Of a stretch of 64,000 nt of DNA, positions 11,901 to 26,900 are shown piece after piece. The stretch's first letter is position 1. Each line of letters begins with the position of its first letter. This DNA is from Phalacrocorax aristotelis. Lineage: Eukaryota > Chordata > Aves > Suliformes > Phalacrocoracidae. The notes beneath the pieces are model-generated. The model did no database searches. It worked only from the letters and a program-made list of their open reading frames with translations, and was not told the DNA's origin. Position numbers and translations under genes: made by a program. The stretch lies in the NCBI RefSeq assembly GCF_949628215.1, contig NC_134297.1:2294001-2358000 (forward strand), given 5' to 3'.

Positions 11901-14900
11901 ATATATCCTCTGAAAAAGCTATCCCAGAGACATCTGTTAGCCAGTACTCTTCCCCACAGAAAGGCACCAAACAAGGACAACTCAGGTTTTCAGGGATTGA
12001 AATCTGTCTCAGGCTTCAGTCCACGGGTAGCCTTCACCACAATAACAGATTTGAAGTCTAAAGCTGAGGCTGAACCAGGTTTATGTTGTAAGGCTTCTCT
12101 TCTGGGATGAGACTGAAGTGTCCCCTGCTGAAAGAAGCCGTTCTCCTAACCACACATCTACAAAAGATTTTAGAAACAGGATGTTCAGGGAAGCCTATTT
12201 CTGTTCTACACTAGACAAGATCGAGACACATTCAGAACTGCTGTCTAAGTGAGGGAAGAGCCCTCACCCAGACAGACAATGAAAATCTTAAGCTATGCCC
12301 TGTGCTTAAGGAAGGCTACTAGAAGCACAGTATTAACTCCTTCAGCAGCTCCAAGGCAGTCCCGATGTCTGCAGGAAGAAGACAGAATTCCCACAGGAGA
12401 CTGCATCCAGCTTGAAAGAGGGAAAAGCATGTACTGTAGGAAGTGTGACTAGCAGGACCAGGCCTGATGTCCAGCAGGGTATACCACAGTGGTTTTCTCT
12501 AGCTGATGGTTTTTACATTAACCTTTCTATCTCTAACTTCTAGGACTTAGTGCACTTGGTACGTGCCAGGATGTTGCATAAAACTGGACACAGTGGAAAG
12601 AGTCATGCCTCTTTCTTTCAGTTAGCTTCCTAGTTCATTTCTATTTTAACTCCATGGCTAAAACCAAAACATCCCATTTGCAGTAATACTCCAGTTTAGC
12701 CCCTAAAGACTTCAAGGCTGACAGGTCAGGTTCTGCCTGAATTTTCCACCAAAGGTCCAGGACAGAATATTCCACAAAGGGCTGCAACAGCTGCCAAATA
12801 GCAAATAACAATCTGTATTCAGTTAATGCAAAAGCTCTTCAGAAAATTGTTTTCTGACTGCATCCCAAAGTCTTCCCAGCAGGACAATCAAGCAGGAATC
12901 ACACAGGAACATAAAAAGCTACCATGGTTTTAGCGCCTTATGGAGTATACGTATATCAGGTCCCTGATACTGCAAACTCTCATGAAGTGGAGGCTCTTAG
13001 GTATTGAGCAAGAGGGGGAAAATCAATTAATCAAATCCGATTTCTTGGATAGCAACATCAGCTGCCTCTTCCTACCCCCAGGGGAAGACAGGGCAGCAAT
13101 GTCAGCTGCTCACCCTTCAGAAACATGGGGCCAAGGTTGGAGGAATGGGACAGGCCAGTCCCTCCGTCTCTCCAGTGCTGCCTCTCCCTGCTCCCAGTGG
13201 GCAACTGGATTTCACCAGTGAACCGAGAATTTTATTTTTTTTTTTTTTTTTTTGAGTCTTTTGTTTCCTGCCCATTGTCCACAGGGAAAGTGCCCCTCCA
13301 CCCACACCCCACTCTCCGCCCTGGCTGCCTAGCTTCTCACACAATCTCTGCTTTGTTTACTGGCACATAAATATTTACAATTCAAAGCCAGTATGGTTCC
13401 CAGCACAAACAGAAAGGAATATTCCGGAGAGAGTTCAGGGTCTTTACCATATGATCAGGGGCTCTGCTCCCAATGCAGAGTCAAACACATTGGGCTGGGG
13501 GTCATTTGGTCATGGAGGGACTGGAACAGGGCAGCAAGGAAAAGGTCCCACAAATAAATAGAGAATGTGCCAAATATTACAGTTCAGCCTAGCTTGCTGA
13601 AAGACTGATGTAAGCCTGTGTGACCCCTGATCAGCTTTGTGAATCTTGATTGATTTCCTGACATTCCTTGTCTCTCAGCATTACTTCTGATCACAAATCA
13701 CAAAAAGAGTGCTCTATTCTCTCAGGCTGCTAACAAAATGTGCAGGCTGCTAAGTGCCCTGGTGAAGAAGGAGAGCCCCAGTCCCAGCATGTGGGAAAAC
13801 ACTGCTGCATCTTTACCATTTTGCACAATAACGTACGTGCTTTGCACAGTGACAGCGCATACAGAAGTTAGCATAGCATCACAGGACAGGGCATCAAGCC
13901 AATGAACCCAGCTAGGATCTGGACTCCAACCAAAAGACAATACAGATGTAATCACCTTCTAAACATACGCTTTGTTTCAGATTCTCTGTGGTGGTTCTGT
14001 TTTTACCTGCATTCAGTCTGCCCTTTGCCCTCTCCCAGTCCACCTAATTTACTACTAGCGAGTATCACTGATCTTCAGTCTTCATAGCAATATAATCTTC
14101 CCCCATTGCTCTCCACATCCTTCTCTCTCCCTACCTACTGAATAAGAGCCTCAAATCATGTCAACACCGGGTTTTGGAGAGACCTGAGCAAAGAGAAAGA
14201 AAAGGTTGTATCTGAATTGCACAGACAGATATTAAAATCCTTTATCTGAAACCCTGGCATATATACTGGGGCTGGGGAAGTTGCAGCCATCCTCCCTTCT
14301 TCCCTAAGCTCTCTTGGTTAAGCATGCTTGGTTAAGCATGATGGGGGACAGGCATACCCTGCCCGAAGCAAGACTGTGGATGGATCCAGCTGTATTTTAA
14401 GTTGCATCTGGGACATTGGAAAGGATGGTATTGGCATTCTCTATTCTGGAAAAAGGTGGCCAGCACCAAATCGTAATTGCAGGAGCTAAGACAGCCTAAA
14501 CGTTGCAAGAAAGATGTCAGAGTGCTTAGTCAGTAGCATTCTGTTGCTGGATAAGGTCTCTGCTGGCTGCAGCCAATATACCCCAATACACACTACCCAC
14601 ATTATCAGAAATACTTCCTCATTCCTGAGTAACTCTTCCCTGAAGGGACTCATCCCACAGGATGAGACACAGGGAAGAGCCACTGTCCCTATTGTAACTG
14701 AGGTGACCCAAAAGACCAAGTAACTTCTTGCATAGTCACCCTGGAGACACGACTGAACCAGGCCTCTTACTCAACTCTCAAGTTCCAGACCAGTGTCTCA
14801 GTTGCAAGATCACCTGTCTTCCAGCTACAGCTAGTGGGAAAAGAAACACATGTAGAAGAGAACAACTGCCTGAAAAGAAAATCTATTACCTGCAAACCTG

Positions 14901-17900
14901 AAATCATCTTCTTTGCTTCCTCCATTTCCTTTTCCAAATGATCCTGTTGTTCCAAAAGCTGTTCCTCCCATGAATTCTCCAAATATGATCCAGAATTCCC
15001 TGCTTGCCACTCAGGCTGGAAATGAGATTCTGTCTCTTCTGGAAGAGAGTGCAGCTGAATGTGGTCATGACAGACAGAGGAGTCCAGAAAAGAATTGCAC
15101 CACACAACAATTGCCTGCTGTCCACAATAGCTATCACTAACAAACCAGTGTATATTCTAGCTGTTATCAAGGGAGTTGCTATAGGTGTGATATCTTGTCT
15201 AATCTCATGGATTTATGCCTCATTCTTTATGCAAAGGAAGCCTTCCTGCATGAACATTTAGCAAAGATAAGCATCCTTCTCCTTCATTGATCTTACTGCC
15301 TCTGATTCCTCAGTAGTGGACATTTCAAATCATCACAGAGGACAATGCACTGCACCAAAAAGCAGCTGTGGGATTTGAAGAGCATGTTTTAGTGTTAGAG
15401 GGTGCACCAAGGACCCACTGGAGGCAACATTAAAGAGTATTTCTACTTGTCGAAAAACGTGGCTTTCTCAAGGTGGACAACACACCTAATTCTGAAACAG
15501 ACACTCCTCTCAACAGCAAGTTTCATAGCCTTGCATGCCTTTTCTGATCCCCACAGCATAAGCTGGATCAGTCGTTAACTATCATCCACTGGCTGGCCCA
15601 GGAATGTAGATCTTTTTTCTTCCTTAAGGGATGAGATTTGATGAGGAATAATTGTAGGAGTGCTTGTTAGCTAGTTCACCAAAAGTTAAATTGGCCAATG
15701 CAAGCTGCTGTGCACTTGCAGACATGCATCTGCAATATTCAACTATATGGGCAGCAAGCAGACACAGTACTGCTAAGAAATTAAGGAACAGCCACAGCCT
15801 GCCAGCTACTTCAGCTGCTGAGACAGTCTGTCACATACTTTTGAAGTAGCACTAAAGCAGGACTCCACTGGCTGAGGCAGCAAAGCATTTCCTAGGAGAG
15901 CTTCTCTGTCATTTGCTTTTGGTATGGATGCTAACCAGAAAGAGTTGTTATTAGGCTGCATTCCTGAGAAGAAACAAAACCAAAAAAATCACTTGAGGAA
16001 CTTCTTTGAAAACCCTTCTTTCAATATGCTTGAAAATTTTAAGTGTAAACTGACCACATCACAGGGCATTTGTGGCAATACAGCAATGACTTCTCAATGC
16101 AGACACCACAACAACACTACAAGTGTTTAGTTCCTTGCAAAGAGGCACCCGATCTATGTACAGATGTACTGTAAACACAGACCCTCACACAAAGTCAAGT
16201 TATGCATCATGGTCTTGATAAACTCACATGGACTCTTTAAAGGAATTTTAAATATTTTTCTCAACACGGCCTAATGAGGCTCTGATAAAAGTATTCACCC
16301 TACAATCAAAGTTATAGATGGCCCTTAATCCTTCTCCAGAGCTCTTTATTTTCCAAGCACTGTTCTGCAAGCCTCACAGACATTGCCATATTGTGGCATT
16401 ATCGTAGCGTTACAAGTTTCTGGATTTAGTTTTATGTGAACAGATACTCAGCATCACATTCTCTAAATTCATTTCTGTCACTGGAGAAATTTTCAGCAAG
16501 TTTATGATACAAGCAAATCCTAATGAAAGTGTGAGCTGTAAAGCATTATCTGCAAGATACCTCTTTTAGTTTCTGTTTCTTCAGTGTGGATGATCACAAG
16601 TCTTTCCTTCTCCTCTGATGGGGCTACTGTGGATTCACTCTTTGCACTATGGATAGGACTCGGTGATGTAAGACTGCAGAGGAAAGGAGAAAGAGTTACT
16701 TCTAGTGCTGATCAACATCATTCTCATCTAAGATAAAATTGAATGCACAAGCAGGCTTGTTGAAACTACGAATTATCTGCATACTAGGGAAGGCGTGAAA
16801 AAACCAAACTGGGCATGTACACAGTGTCATAACAGACTAACAGATAAGTAGCACTATGTGTCTCTTCATTTTCCTCAACAGAATACAAGTTTGACACTGC
16901 CACCACAGAATTCACATACACTCACACAGGGGTAAGACCACACTCTACTGAAGATCTGCTCAGAAACAATCTACTGTGAGCCTTATGTTCATACTGCAAG
17001 CTGAACAAAAAGCCACCCTGGCTTGCTTCATCTCCTACTCTGGCTTCCAAAAGCACCACTTCACTAACTTGAAATTGAAAAGGGCAAAATGTTTTTCAAA
17101 GTCAGATACCACTCACTCATGTTCTTGGGTTAAAATTTCTTGAAAGTACCCACATATTTTCACTGGAGCCATCTTGGCTGACCGTGAGATTCAAGCAATC
17201 TTTTTGCAGAAATTCTTCCTAAATGCATTACCCAGACAATATCAAAAGGTGGCTGAAGCTCACTGACCCATTCAATGTACCTCTAAAGTCACAGGAAATA
17301 ATCCTTACAAGTGTGAGCAGGAGCTAATTTTTCATTCTCCCCAACATAGAAACAAAGGACAGAACAAAAAGAAAACAGTGTGGAAGTAATATAGGTTTAG
17401 AAAAATACAAAGCTTTGACAGCTTGACTTCCGCATCTTCCCAGCACTGCTGCTACATACTGCACAGCTCTCTCACAGAATCAGAAAAGCACTGCAATAGA
17501 GATGGAAATGACTTGCTAGCAGCTCCTGTCTGGTCCACTCCCACAGCCAGTGCTGGCCTACTTCTCATTTATATTACAGACCTTCGAGCGGTCTAGTTTT
17601 AATGATCCAGACTAAATAGACTTTCACCATGTTAAAGGAAAAAATGAATGAAACTTACTAATGGTATTAATTGAAGAATAACCACCTTCTAATGGGGATC
17701 TTTTACAGCTACAGTATGTGGGTTTTCCCTGCTCAAAAAGGGTGTGCATGACTGTTAAAGGGGTCCAGGCCACCTAGCTTTGCTCAAAGATTATCTTCAG
17801 GAAGGCTAACTCCATTACAGTAGTCCCCTGTTAGGCACATTTTGTATACAACATTTGTAACCAGCCCCTTGCTCCTGCTTGTCACTGAATGGGTGCATAG

Positions 17901-20900
17901 TATAAACTAAAATAATTGTTTAGGAGCCCAGACAGTACTATTGGGTTTGCATTATATAGTAAGGGTCAGAAGAAAGGAAACTTTCAAACAGCACAGGTAC
18001 AAACAGGAAGCCAAGCTGATGCAACATGTCTGGTAACTCTGAGAGAGATTTTACTTCCTCCTAGGAACAGATGTCAATATTCCCCCAGCATTTTCTCAGC
18101 TGATACTCTGAATGTGCCATCATCCTGATAAAGCCACTGAGAAGTGCATTGCGGTTTCTCATCCATGCAAAAGATGGAAGAATGAGGGCTGTCCTAGAAA
18201 AACAGTATGAGCAACTGTTGGGTGAGAAGGTGGTGAAACTGAGGGATGGGCAAGAGCAAGGAACTGGAAAGAATGAGCGGGACAAAAAAAAGGTGATACA
18301 GAGCCTGGAAATATAATTCCCCTCTTCCAAAGTCCAATCCTCTCAGCACTGGATCCACAGCCCAAAGCAAATACAAAGGTTCTCAGCTGGGGCAGGGGGG
18401 TGGGGTTAAGTGGTCACTACAGGCCTCCACAACACCGACAGTTTTACAGATAATTGCTTAGACATCCCAATACCCACACTCCCCTTCACGGGCAGTTTCC
18501 CTATTTTAAAAGGCCCGTGGGTTCACATGGCATAAGTGACCACCTCTCAAACCATGCCAAACAGTGAAAGAGACACTGAGATGCACTCAGATGAAGCACT
18601 AGCACAGGTCAGGTTGCCTCATATATTATGCCACAAAGTTAATGCTGGAAACATTTCTACAGTTTTTGTATCAGTCACGAAACCCACTAGATTATGAAAT
18701 ATCCACTGATGTAATTTGTTCTTTAAAGAACATAACAATTCTTGATTAAAGCATGCAGAAATAAGTGCCTGGGAATTAAAGCTATTTAAGACAGATTCAT
18801 TATACAAACTGTTCCACTTCATTCCTTTTACCAGTTGGTTTCTTAACCCATATCCCTTCTCCACTGTGTCCCAGAGTTGCCAGTGCCTGCAGAGTCAAGA
18901 CTTTAGGGCAACAGCCCCAGTGATAAGTCTGAACTCTCATAATCTTAATAAACACCCCATCCCTGCTGTTTCAAATGACAATGGCAACAATCGCTCACCA
19001 TTTGACCTGCTTCCCTCCCATGATCCTACTTTAACCTTTCGCCTCACAGAATCCGTTTCCTGGGGAGCGTCAGGATTCTGGCTACAAACATGCCTTGTCT
19101 CTTCACATGCTCAGAATTCAGTGCAGAAGATGCCACCTCCTGTCAAACTACTGGATAAATATTTGCAAGCCAGACCGCTTCACATTAGCTGAAAGATTCA
19201 CAGCAGAAACAAACAAAAAAAAAAAACCCAAAACCCTCAGGGTCTTTGCGATCAGAAGGCAGATCAGCAGCCCACACACGTGTATTTGATTCCAGAGTCA
19301 GGGAATTCTGCAGCCTGGGTTTTGCTTTTGCTGGTTTTCCTCTCAGGTTGTCTCTTGCTGCTGCATTTTGGTCAGCTGCACACCCAGTTGTTTTCATCAC
19401 AAGGACTGCGATCTGAATTGCCAGTGGTGTTTCTCATCCCATTCTGCCCTCTTCAGACTTCAAGCACCTGCTGCAGATGCCAACGAACAGCCAAGAGAAG
19501 GTGCTCCTGCAAGCAGTAGGTTCCCTGCTCTTCCAGGCTTGGATGCGGTCTCGGAAGATGGCATGCAGCACTTCTCAGCACTCTGCACGGCTTCCTCTTC
19601 CTTGCTATATCCAGCTCCCTCTCCCTCCTGCTGTCACACAGGCTGTGCAAGGCAGAGCCTTTTCTCTGAGATGCCTGGCTTGGAGTGGGGGAGGGAAAGC
19701 CGGTGGAAGGGGAGGGGAAAGGGAGGTGGATGGGTGAGGGGTTCGGTGGCCTGGCAATCTATCTGATTTTGGCAAATTTTCCATGAATCATTCCAATTGC
19801 CTTTGCTGATTAGAGCTTTTGTCTCTGGGAATTCTGTTATTCAGGCTGTGAGCTCTCTTACTGAAGACTTAATGCAGAAATGAGCTGATGTTAGGCAGGG
19901 GATGTTGCCCTGGGACAGATACGAAAGCAGCACAATTAGATGGAGGGGGTGGCTACAGTTAATAACCACATTTCTCACTAACAAAAAAAGTGGCTTGTTT
20001 CTCCTAGCCAGTTCTCATCACTAAGCTAGTACATTTCTCTCTGGAAGGAAAGAGAAACAAGCATCTTGTTTTCATCAGGAAGCCTGGTGTCAGCAGAAAA
20101 CATCCCCAGGAGCTGGAGATCAGATTACTCCGTTTCTTTGGGTAGGTCACTGATCACATACGTAAAAAGGCTCACCATATGACATCCTATCAGCAATAAT
20201 ACCACCATTACCATATGGTAAAAGAACTCATGACATTATGGTGAAAAACAAAACCGGAAGCTACCTAGGATGTGCAGAGAAATTTTCACTCACCACCAAA
20301 ATACAGCCACATATGAGCAAACAGCAGTTGTCTGACAGTCCATTAAAGGGTAGAAGGGTACACATAAAGTTACTACAGCTACCTTAAAACGGAAGAGTGA
20401 GTGGAGGGAGCAGCGTATTTCACTTGCTGTCCTACTGGAATCACGGTCCAAGAGTCAACACCAAAGTCCTGTGACATTAGCCACAAAATCCTGTTGCCGA
20501 GACCAAGAATTTTTACATCTCCCCTGGAATGACAGCTTCAAAAGTACACTCTCTACTGACATCATGTGGAGGCAGTGGTCCAATACTGGCTAACATGGCC
20601 CACACTCTTCCAAATATTTATGTCTGTATTTACAAACACAACCTCACAATGATACACAGCTAATTCCGGGGATAAATACAAACTATTTTATTTTTTCCTC
20701 CTCTGTTGGGCCAGATAACCTTAATTCTCACATACACAGAAGCCTCTTTCTACTATGGAGCATCAAAACTGGCCTGAGAAATCTTGTGGAGCCATCCTGC
20801 CTGCTGAGAAACTGTCAGTGGCAATCTGTCCTAGGAAAAATGAACCTCCTCACCCCTGCACAAATCAGGGAGGGGGGGCTACTTGAGGCACTCTCAGGGA

Positions 20901-23900
20901 GCAGCCCAGGCAGGACAAGGAGACAAAGAAAAGCACAGCTGGGGCTTAAACTGGGGACAGGAACCTGAATCAAGGAGAGCTGCAGCTATGCCCATGCAGC
21001 TCTGCCCTCTTAGTCTGTTCCAGAAGAGATTAAATGGAGCAAAGCGTCATATCCAGAGGGAGATCTAAACTGTTCAGTTACACAGTCCTTTGCTTCAAGC
21101 TAGTTTCTTGTTCTCTGGGGAAAAAGGGAAAGGCTATTGTTTACTATGAAGCTATCCATGCTGGATCAGCTCCTCCACTGTACTACAGTTTTTCTTCAAA
21201 AGCCCCTTCAGCTACACCATCTCTCCTATATCCATGAAAACAAACAACAGAGCCATAAGTCTTCCCTCTCCCCTCCACAAGTTTTGCAGGAAAGGGTTTT
21301 GACTTCTGCCACAAAGCAAGGGGTGGTAAGACAAGCTTGTAAGGCACCACTGTAATGTGTTGTAACTGGCACACGCTGCTCAGGTTCACAGCTGCAAGCT
21401 GTGGCACCTCCTATTGGAAACTTCTTGTATGCTGCCATTCTAACCAATCCTGCCTTTCATTTCCTTAGAAAGCTTCCACTTGCACCAGCTTGACTCTGCC
21501 CAACTTGTGCAGTTAAGAACCGCAGTCAAGGCTGCAGGCTGTTTATAGCACAGAGCATATACTTATCAGGATCCAAGTCCTGCTTCAAATGGGAAAGTCA
21601 CCTCCAAGGGAAACCATACTGAACTCTGACTTTCAGGCTTCACAGCAGTATGCAGGATATTTTTCAGTAAAATAATTAAACGCTGCACTTTAGATTGAAG
21701 GCAAAAGTCTGGGGGATGGAAGGGTAAATTAGATAACTGTAAATCTAGAGACAGTTAAAAATTATGGACGAGGGCACAAGGGCAATGAAGACACAGCTAC
21801 AGATCCCACCAGGACCATATATCCGGATTAAAGACTGGTGTGTTCCTGTAACTGCTGTTCAAATCCACATGCCCCCTCATGTCCATCTCTCTAAAGGGCA
21901 TGAGGTTTGTTGGTTGAAGTTCTTTTCCTCCACATCTTTTCCACCAGCTCTGAAATATTCATCCCTTGTACCCTAGCTACTCTGCCCCTTCCTCTCTGTG
22001 AAGCAAGCCACAAACTCCATTTCAGCATCCCTCAGGACAGCACTCCCTCTAAAGGCTCCACCTGTACGTTCAGGTTCCCAGTAAAGTGTTTAGCCCTGTC
22101 TTTCCTAATTCTATTCCCCCGACCAACCTGAGGAACACTCCAGAGGTTTAGAAAATTTTAACTCGGAAGTTGGTAGCTCTTATCTATGTGATGACATCAT
22201 GAAGGTGATCAATTTTATCCATGGGAGAAATGTCAGTAAACCACTGCTTCACGCTGGTTTCTGAGGCTTCATTCTCCAGATCAGACAGGACACTGTATGC
22301 AGGGAATCTCTTTTCTATCAGAGCTAACCAGATCACAGTGATAAGAAAGGGCACTTTAGGGAACGTCAGACAAAGGACCACAAGCAGACATATCTTGGCA
22401 ATAAAGTTCCTTACCTGGAAGAGCGGGACTCCAATGGCATGTTCTGCTGTCCTTCATACTGCTGCACCAGCGCCCGGACACTCCAGCAGGGATTTTCAAT
22501 TTCCTCATCCATGCTGCTATTTCTGGAGATAATAATCATAGAATAAGGGAAGCCTCACCTGATAAGAGCAGAAATTCTTCTTGTCTCCAAGAGGTAGGGT
22601 AGGAAAGCTAATGAAAGGAAGGTAAGAAGGAGGAGACAGCTAGAAAGCTGCCAATTAAGAAAGTTCTTCTCTCAGGGAGCTCCATCCCATCTTCTTGGTG
22701 TAGGGTAAACACAGGCAAACAGGCCCTCCCCTTTTAAACTCATCCCTAATTCTGTGACTAGAAAACTACAAAAGCTCTGGGAAGGCAAGGAAGAGAACAG
22801 AATTTGCAAATAGCACAAGGACTGGCTGTTCTAAAGAACAGGCCCAAGGCCTTTTCATGAAAAACCTTTAACATTTAATTTTTCAACAAAATATAACTTT
22901 TCAACCTAATTTCCAAACTGCTTCATGGGTACTCCCTTGAGCCAATATAATATGGGCAAGTGACCTTCAGCTGTGTAAGTTAAACCTTCAATAGACCACC
23001 ATCTGGCTTCCATTTAAATGTCACTACTATTACTATTATAAACCACATCACACCTTTTGCAAGTGTTAAATGTGCTTTTCAGAACAACACGTTCCTTCTG
23101 TACATGGATCATTGCCCTTCATTATCACCAGAACTCCTCTGCTTATGTGGTAGGCTGCATCAGCTGATTAACAGCACAGAACACTGCATCTGCCTATACA
23201 GCAGTAAGCATAACATTGAGGTGAACAGGAATGAGAAGACAGAATGGACTTGTACAACAAGCTCAGTGCCTCAATTCTGGAAGTAACTGCTCCCAGATCT
23301 GTAACGAGTACCTGTAGTTAATACCTTACTTTTGTTTCACTTTAAATGAGAATGTCTCCAAGTAGACAGCACCAAGGAAGGGCACTGTGCTCAGCATGAA
23401 ATGGGGAAAATGAGGCAGCAGAGTTCCCTCTGGCTTGGCCATGAAGACCTGTTCTTTTCCAGTGAGATAAGAGAGATCCAGCAGTTATTTTCATAGACTC
23501 ATAGAATCGTTAAGGTTGGAAAAGACCCTTAAGATCATCGAGTCCAACCGCTAACCTATCACTGCCAAGGTTTACATTTTGCTGTAAAACCTGAAAAGAA
23601 CCTGTGATACTTGCAGTCTTCATCATGAGGCAGCCAGGCTAGGTCAGTACTCCCTTCTGTTAGGCCACTATTTATTTAGGTTTCAGTGAGACAGCAGCAG
23701 ATTGTCTCTATTTGTTTGCACAATGGGAGAGATATCTTACACCAGGAATTATCAGGAGAAAGAGGCATCTTTTCTAAAAGAAATTCTGTCCATCTGCTAA
23801 CATGCCCTGACCTCACATAACCAGGGAAAATTTATTACCTCTGTCTGTGCCAGAAAACATCCCGGCCGGATTGCAAGACATCTTGACGAACGTCTGCCAA

Positions 23901-26900
23901 AGCAGCCACTGCTCCTTGGGCCACTGCAGCAGCTGAGTGAGGCCTGTGACTGGCAGACGATGCTGACAAGCTCTTTCCCACCATACCAGCAGGGCTATGA
24001 TTCATCGCTCTCCCAGAGCCTGGTTTGAAGTGAGCAGCTAAGGCCAGGATCAACCTCATGATAGATTTCAAGTTCCCATCAACAATATCTGCAAAATGCA
24101 AATAGCGAAAATGCCATTAACGTGAAGTCCTACCAGAGCTGTATCTGCCCAACAAGCATGAATAAAATTAAACCCAATGGGACCATGCCAGTAAACGAGG
24201 ACTATGCAAAAAGGACTGCATTACAGCACCGATGCTTACCTCTGCTTGTTTTGTACAGAGCAGGAAACTGACTGCCACCTACAGGTCACAAGTTTAAATG
24301 CTCTGATTAGACCTGGGCCTGCCTTCTATGACCGTTTCCAGCTAACAATTCAGTCAGTTACGTGACAGCACATGATAATTACTGAATGCTCACTGGAAAA
24401 GTACAGCAGTTACTGAAGACTACCACTGTACTAGCAGTCACTTCAATTAGCCCATGGAATATGCATTTTCTTTTAATACTGAAGACCAGAGAACAGGAAT
24501 GCATTTCTTTAGCCATCGCATCCTGTACCATAAACTGTTTGAGCACCTTGCCAATGTTACCTGGTCAGTTTTAATAACATCACACTATGCATTTCCCCCA
24601 AAATACACACTAGCTCGAAACATTGATCTCAAGTTCACTGCAAAGATCAGCCATTCTTTCAGACTAGGACTTCTCAAAACAATTTAGTCAACTGGGATAC
24701 TCAAAGTCCATTAAAATAATAGGGAGAAGGTTTCCAAATATCAGAGGCAGCCTCAAAAAAAGACATCATAAGCACTAGAGGCATGGAGACTGGCTGTTAT
24801 TTGCTTTAGTATCTGAAAAATTAGACAAAATAAGTCACAGCTTGTACTCTCCTGCTAACAACAAGAGCTGTGCACTCCATGTAGTCCACCTCAGAATTTT
24901 TCGCCTATGTCTCATCTGAAGGGCCACAGACAATCAGAACTGCATTCCCTCCCAGTACAGTCAGCAAACAGTAAGGATCAGGGCCTGTCTTCTACTCCAC
25001 AGATCTATACCCCCACCAGCAAACCTTGTAATACCTGACTAAACCACGCCATAGACATGTGATTTTGCATATTGGGTCTCCTCCCTATTTACAAGCTATG
25101 TGAAACAGTATCACAGGCTTCCAGTGTACCAGAAATATTTTTCCCATGTCTCATTTCACAGTAGCAGGTTTATATGTCCTTTTAGTGAAATATTCTGAAT
25201 CTATGTTCCTCATTCAACGTTACTTGATCTTCTGACTGCTCAGTAGCAGGCAAAAGGCCTTTTGGTTCTGTACACTGTGCTGCTACCAAAAGCAGTGAAG
25301 AACGAAGTATCATTTGACCCAAAACTTGTTACTAAACCACAGGAGGAAAAAACCAAAACTATGCACAAACCAATCCATTATCTGTCCAGTATGAAACAAA
25401 GACAGAAACAGGCCTTCAACAGATAGAATCGTCTGTGGTGACCGCCAGGGGTACATACCTTTTGCTGATGTCTGATGCATGCGGATCTTTTTTGATGCCA
25501 CGAACTGTAAGACTTTCTCCACATTTTCCCTCATCTCCTGCTGGCTCGTGGGGTTGACCTGAATGCCATTCAACTTCTCACCAGCTAAAGGAGTGAAAAA
25601 ACTTTACAGAAGAACTGAACCGCTTGGTGCTGTCACAGGAATTGCTACAGGTGTAGGGCCTGATACTATGCCTTGTCTGGGTACTACAAGAGGCATGCAT
25701 GGCTTCTTGCCCTGCTTATAAGGTATCCAGTACCACAAATAACTAGATTGGAGACTATTGGGTTTACATGGCAAGGTTTTGGTAGTAGGGGAGCTACAGG
25801 GGTGGTTTCCGTGCGAGGTTGTCAGAAGCTTCCCCCATGTCCAACACAGCCAGTGCCAACCGGCTCCAAGACAGACATGCCACTGGCCAAGGCTGAGCCC
25901 ATTAGCAACGTTGGTGGCACCTCTGGGATAACATATTTAAGAAGGTGTAGAAACTGCTGCACAACAGCAGCCAGGAGAGAGGAGTGAGACTACGTGCGAG
26001 AAACAACTCACAGACACCAAGGTCAGTGAAGAAGAAGGAGGAAGAGGTGCTCTAGGTGCCAGAGCAGAGATTCCCTTGCAGACCACGGTGAAGACCATGG
26101 TGAGGCAGGCTGTCCTCTGTAGCCCATGATGGTCCACAGTGGAGCAGGCACCGACCCAGCAGCCTGCAGAGGACCCCATGACAGAGCAGGTAGGTGTGGC
26201 CCAAAAGGGGCTGTGACCCCAAGGGGAGCTTGCGCTGGAGCCAGCTCCTGTCAGCACCTTTATCTCCATGGAGAGGAGCCCATGCTGGAGCAGTTTGTGA
26301 AGAACTGCAGCCTGTGGGAAAGACCCGTGTTGGTGACGTTCATGGAGGAACTGTCTCCTGTGCGCAGGACCCCACACAGGAGCAGAGGAACAGTGTGAGG
26401 AAGAAAAACCAGCAGACACAATGTGTGATGAACAGGCCACTGCTCAGGGGGAGGAGGTATTCAGGAGAGAATTCAGGAGTGAAGTTGAGCCTGGGAAGAA
26501 GGGAGTAGCTCAGCAAGCAGGTCACTCTTCCAAAAATGTTATACACCAACACCATTCCTCTACAAGGTAAATCCTTTTGTAACTCCATTCCAGCCTCGTG
26601 GGAGTTAATATGGTCCCTGACAGGTTTTAGGACATCTGTTTTAAGTGTCTGGTGAAACGTAAGGACTTTAATAGAATTGCATTTTTGATTCGCGTTATGA
26701 TTATTTTCTTTTAAAGTCACTCCTCCTCTGTCCCCACGAGCTCTGACAATGTCATTACATCTGTCAGTACGCCTGACAGATGTCAGAGCCAAGGCCAGCC
26801 TCTTCTACACAAGATTTAAAATTGCAAGATGAAAAATAGTGCCATATGGCATTACTGACCTACAATCTCAATGAGCAAAGCAAGAATGACTCCATCTCGG

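Larger units (their letters stand above)
11734..14889 (-). other. DIXDC1: DIXDC1 intron 7, no gene seen
   Basis: Holds the poly-T tract and the 14-bp tandem duplication. Otherwise unique-looking sequence with no recognised gene or repeat. Confidence 0.7.
16674..22414 (-). other. DIXDC1: DIXDC1 intron 5, possible internal promoter
   Basis: A 5.7 kb intron with an old CR1-like fragment near 17.5 kb and the purine-rich tract at 19.7 kb. Vertebrate DIXDC1/Ccd1 is known to make short isoforms that lack the CH domain. An alternative first exon would have to lie in this part of the gene, but I could not identify one. Confidence 0.5.

Noticed and set aside
25673-26792. Several open frames of 90-167 codons on both strands
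   Set aside because: They fall in or next to the avian LTR fragment, which is non-coding.
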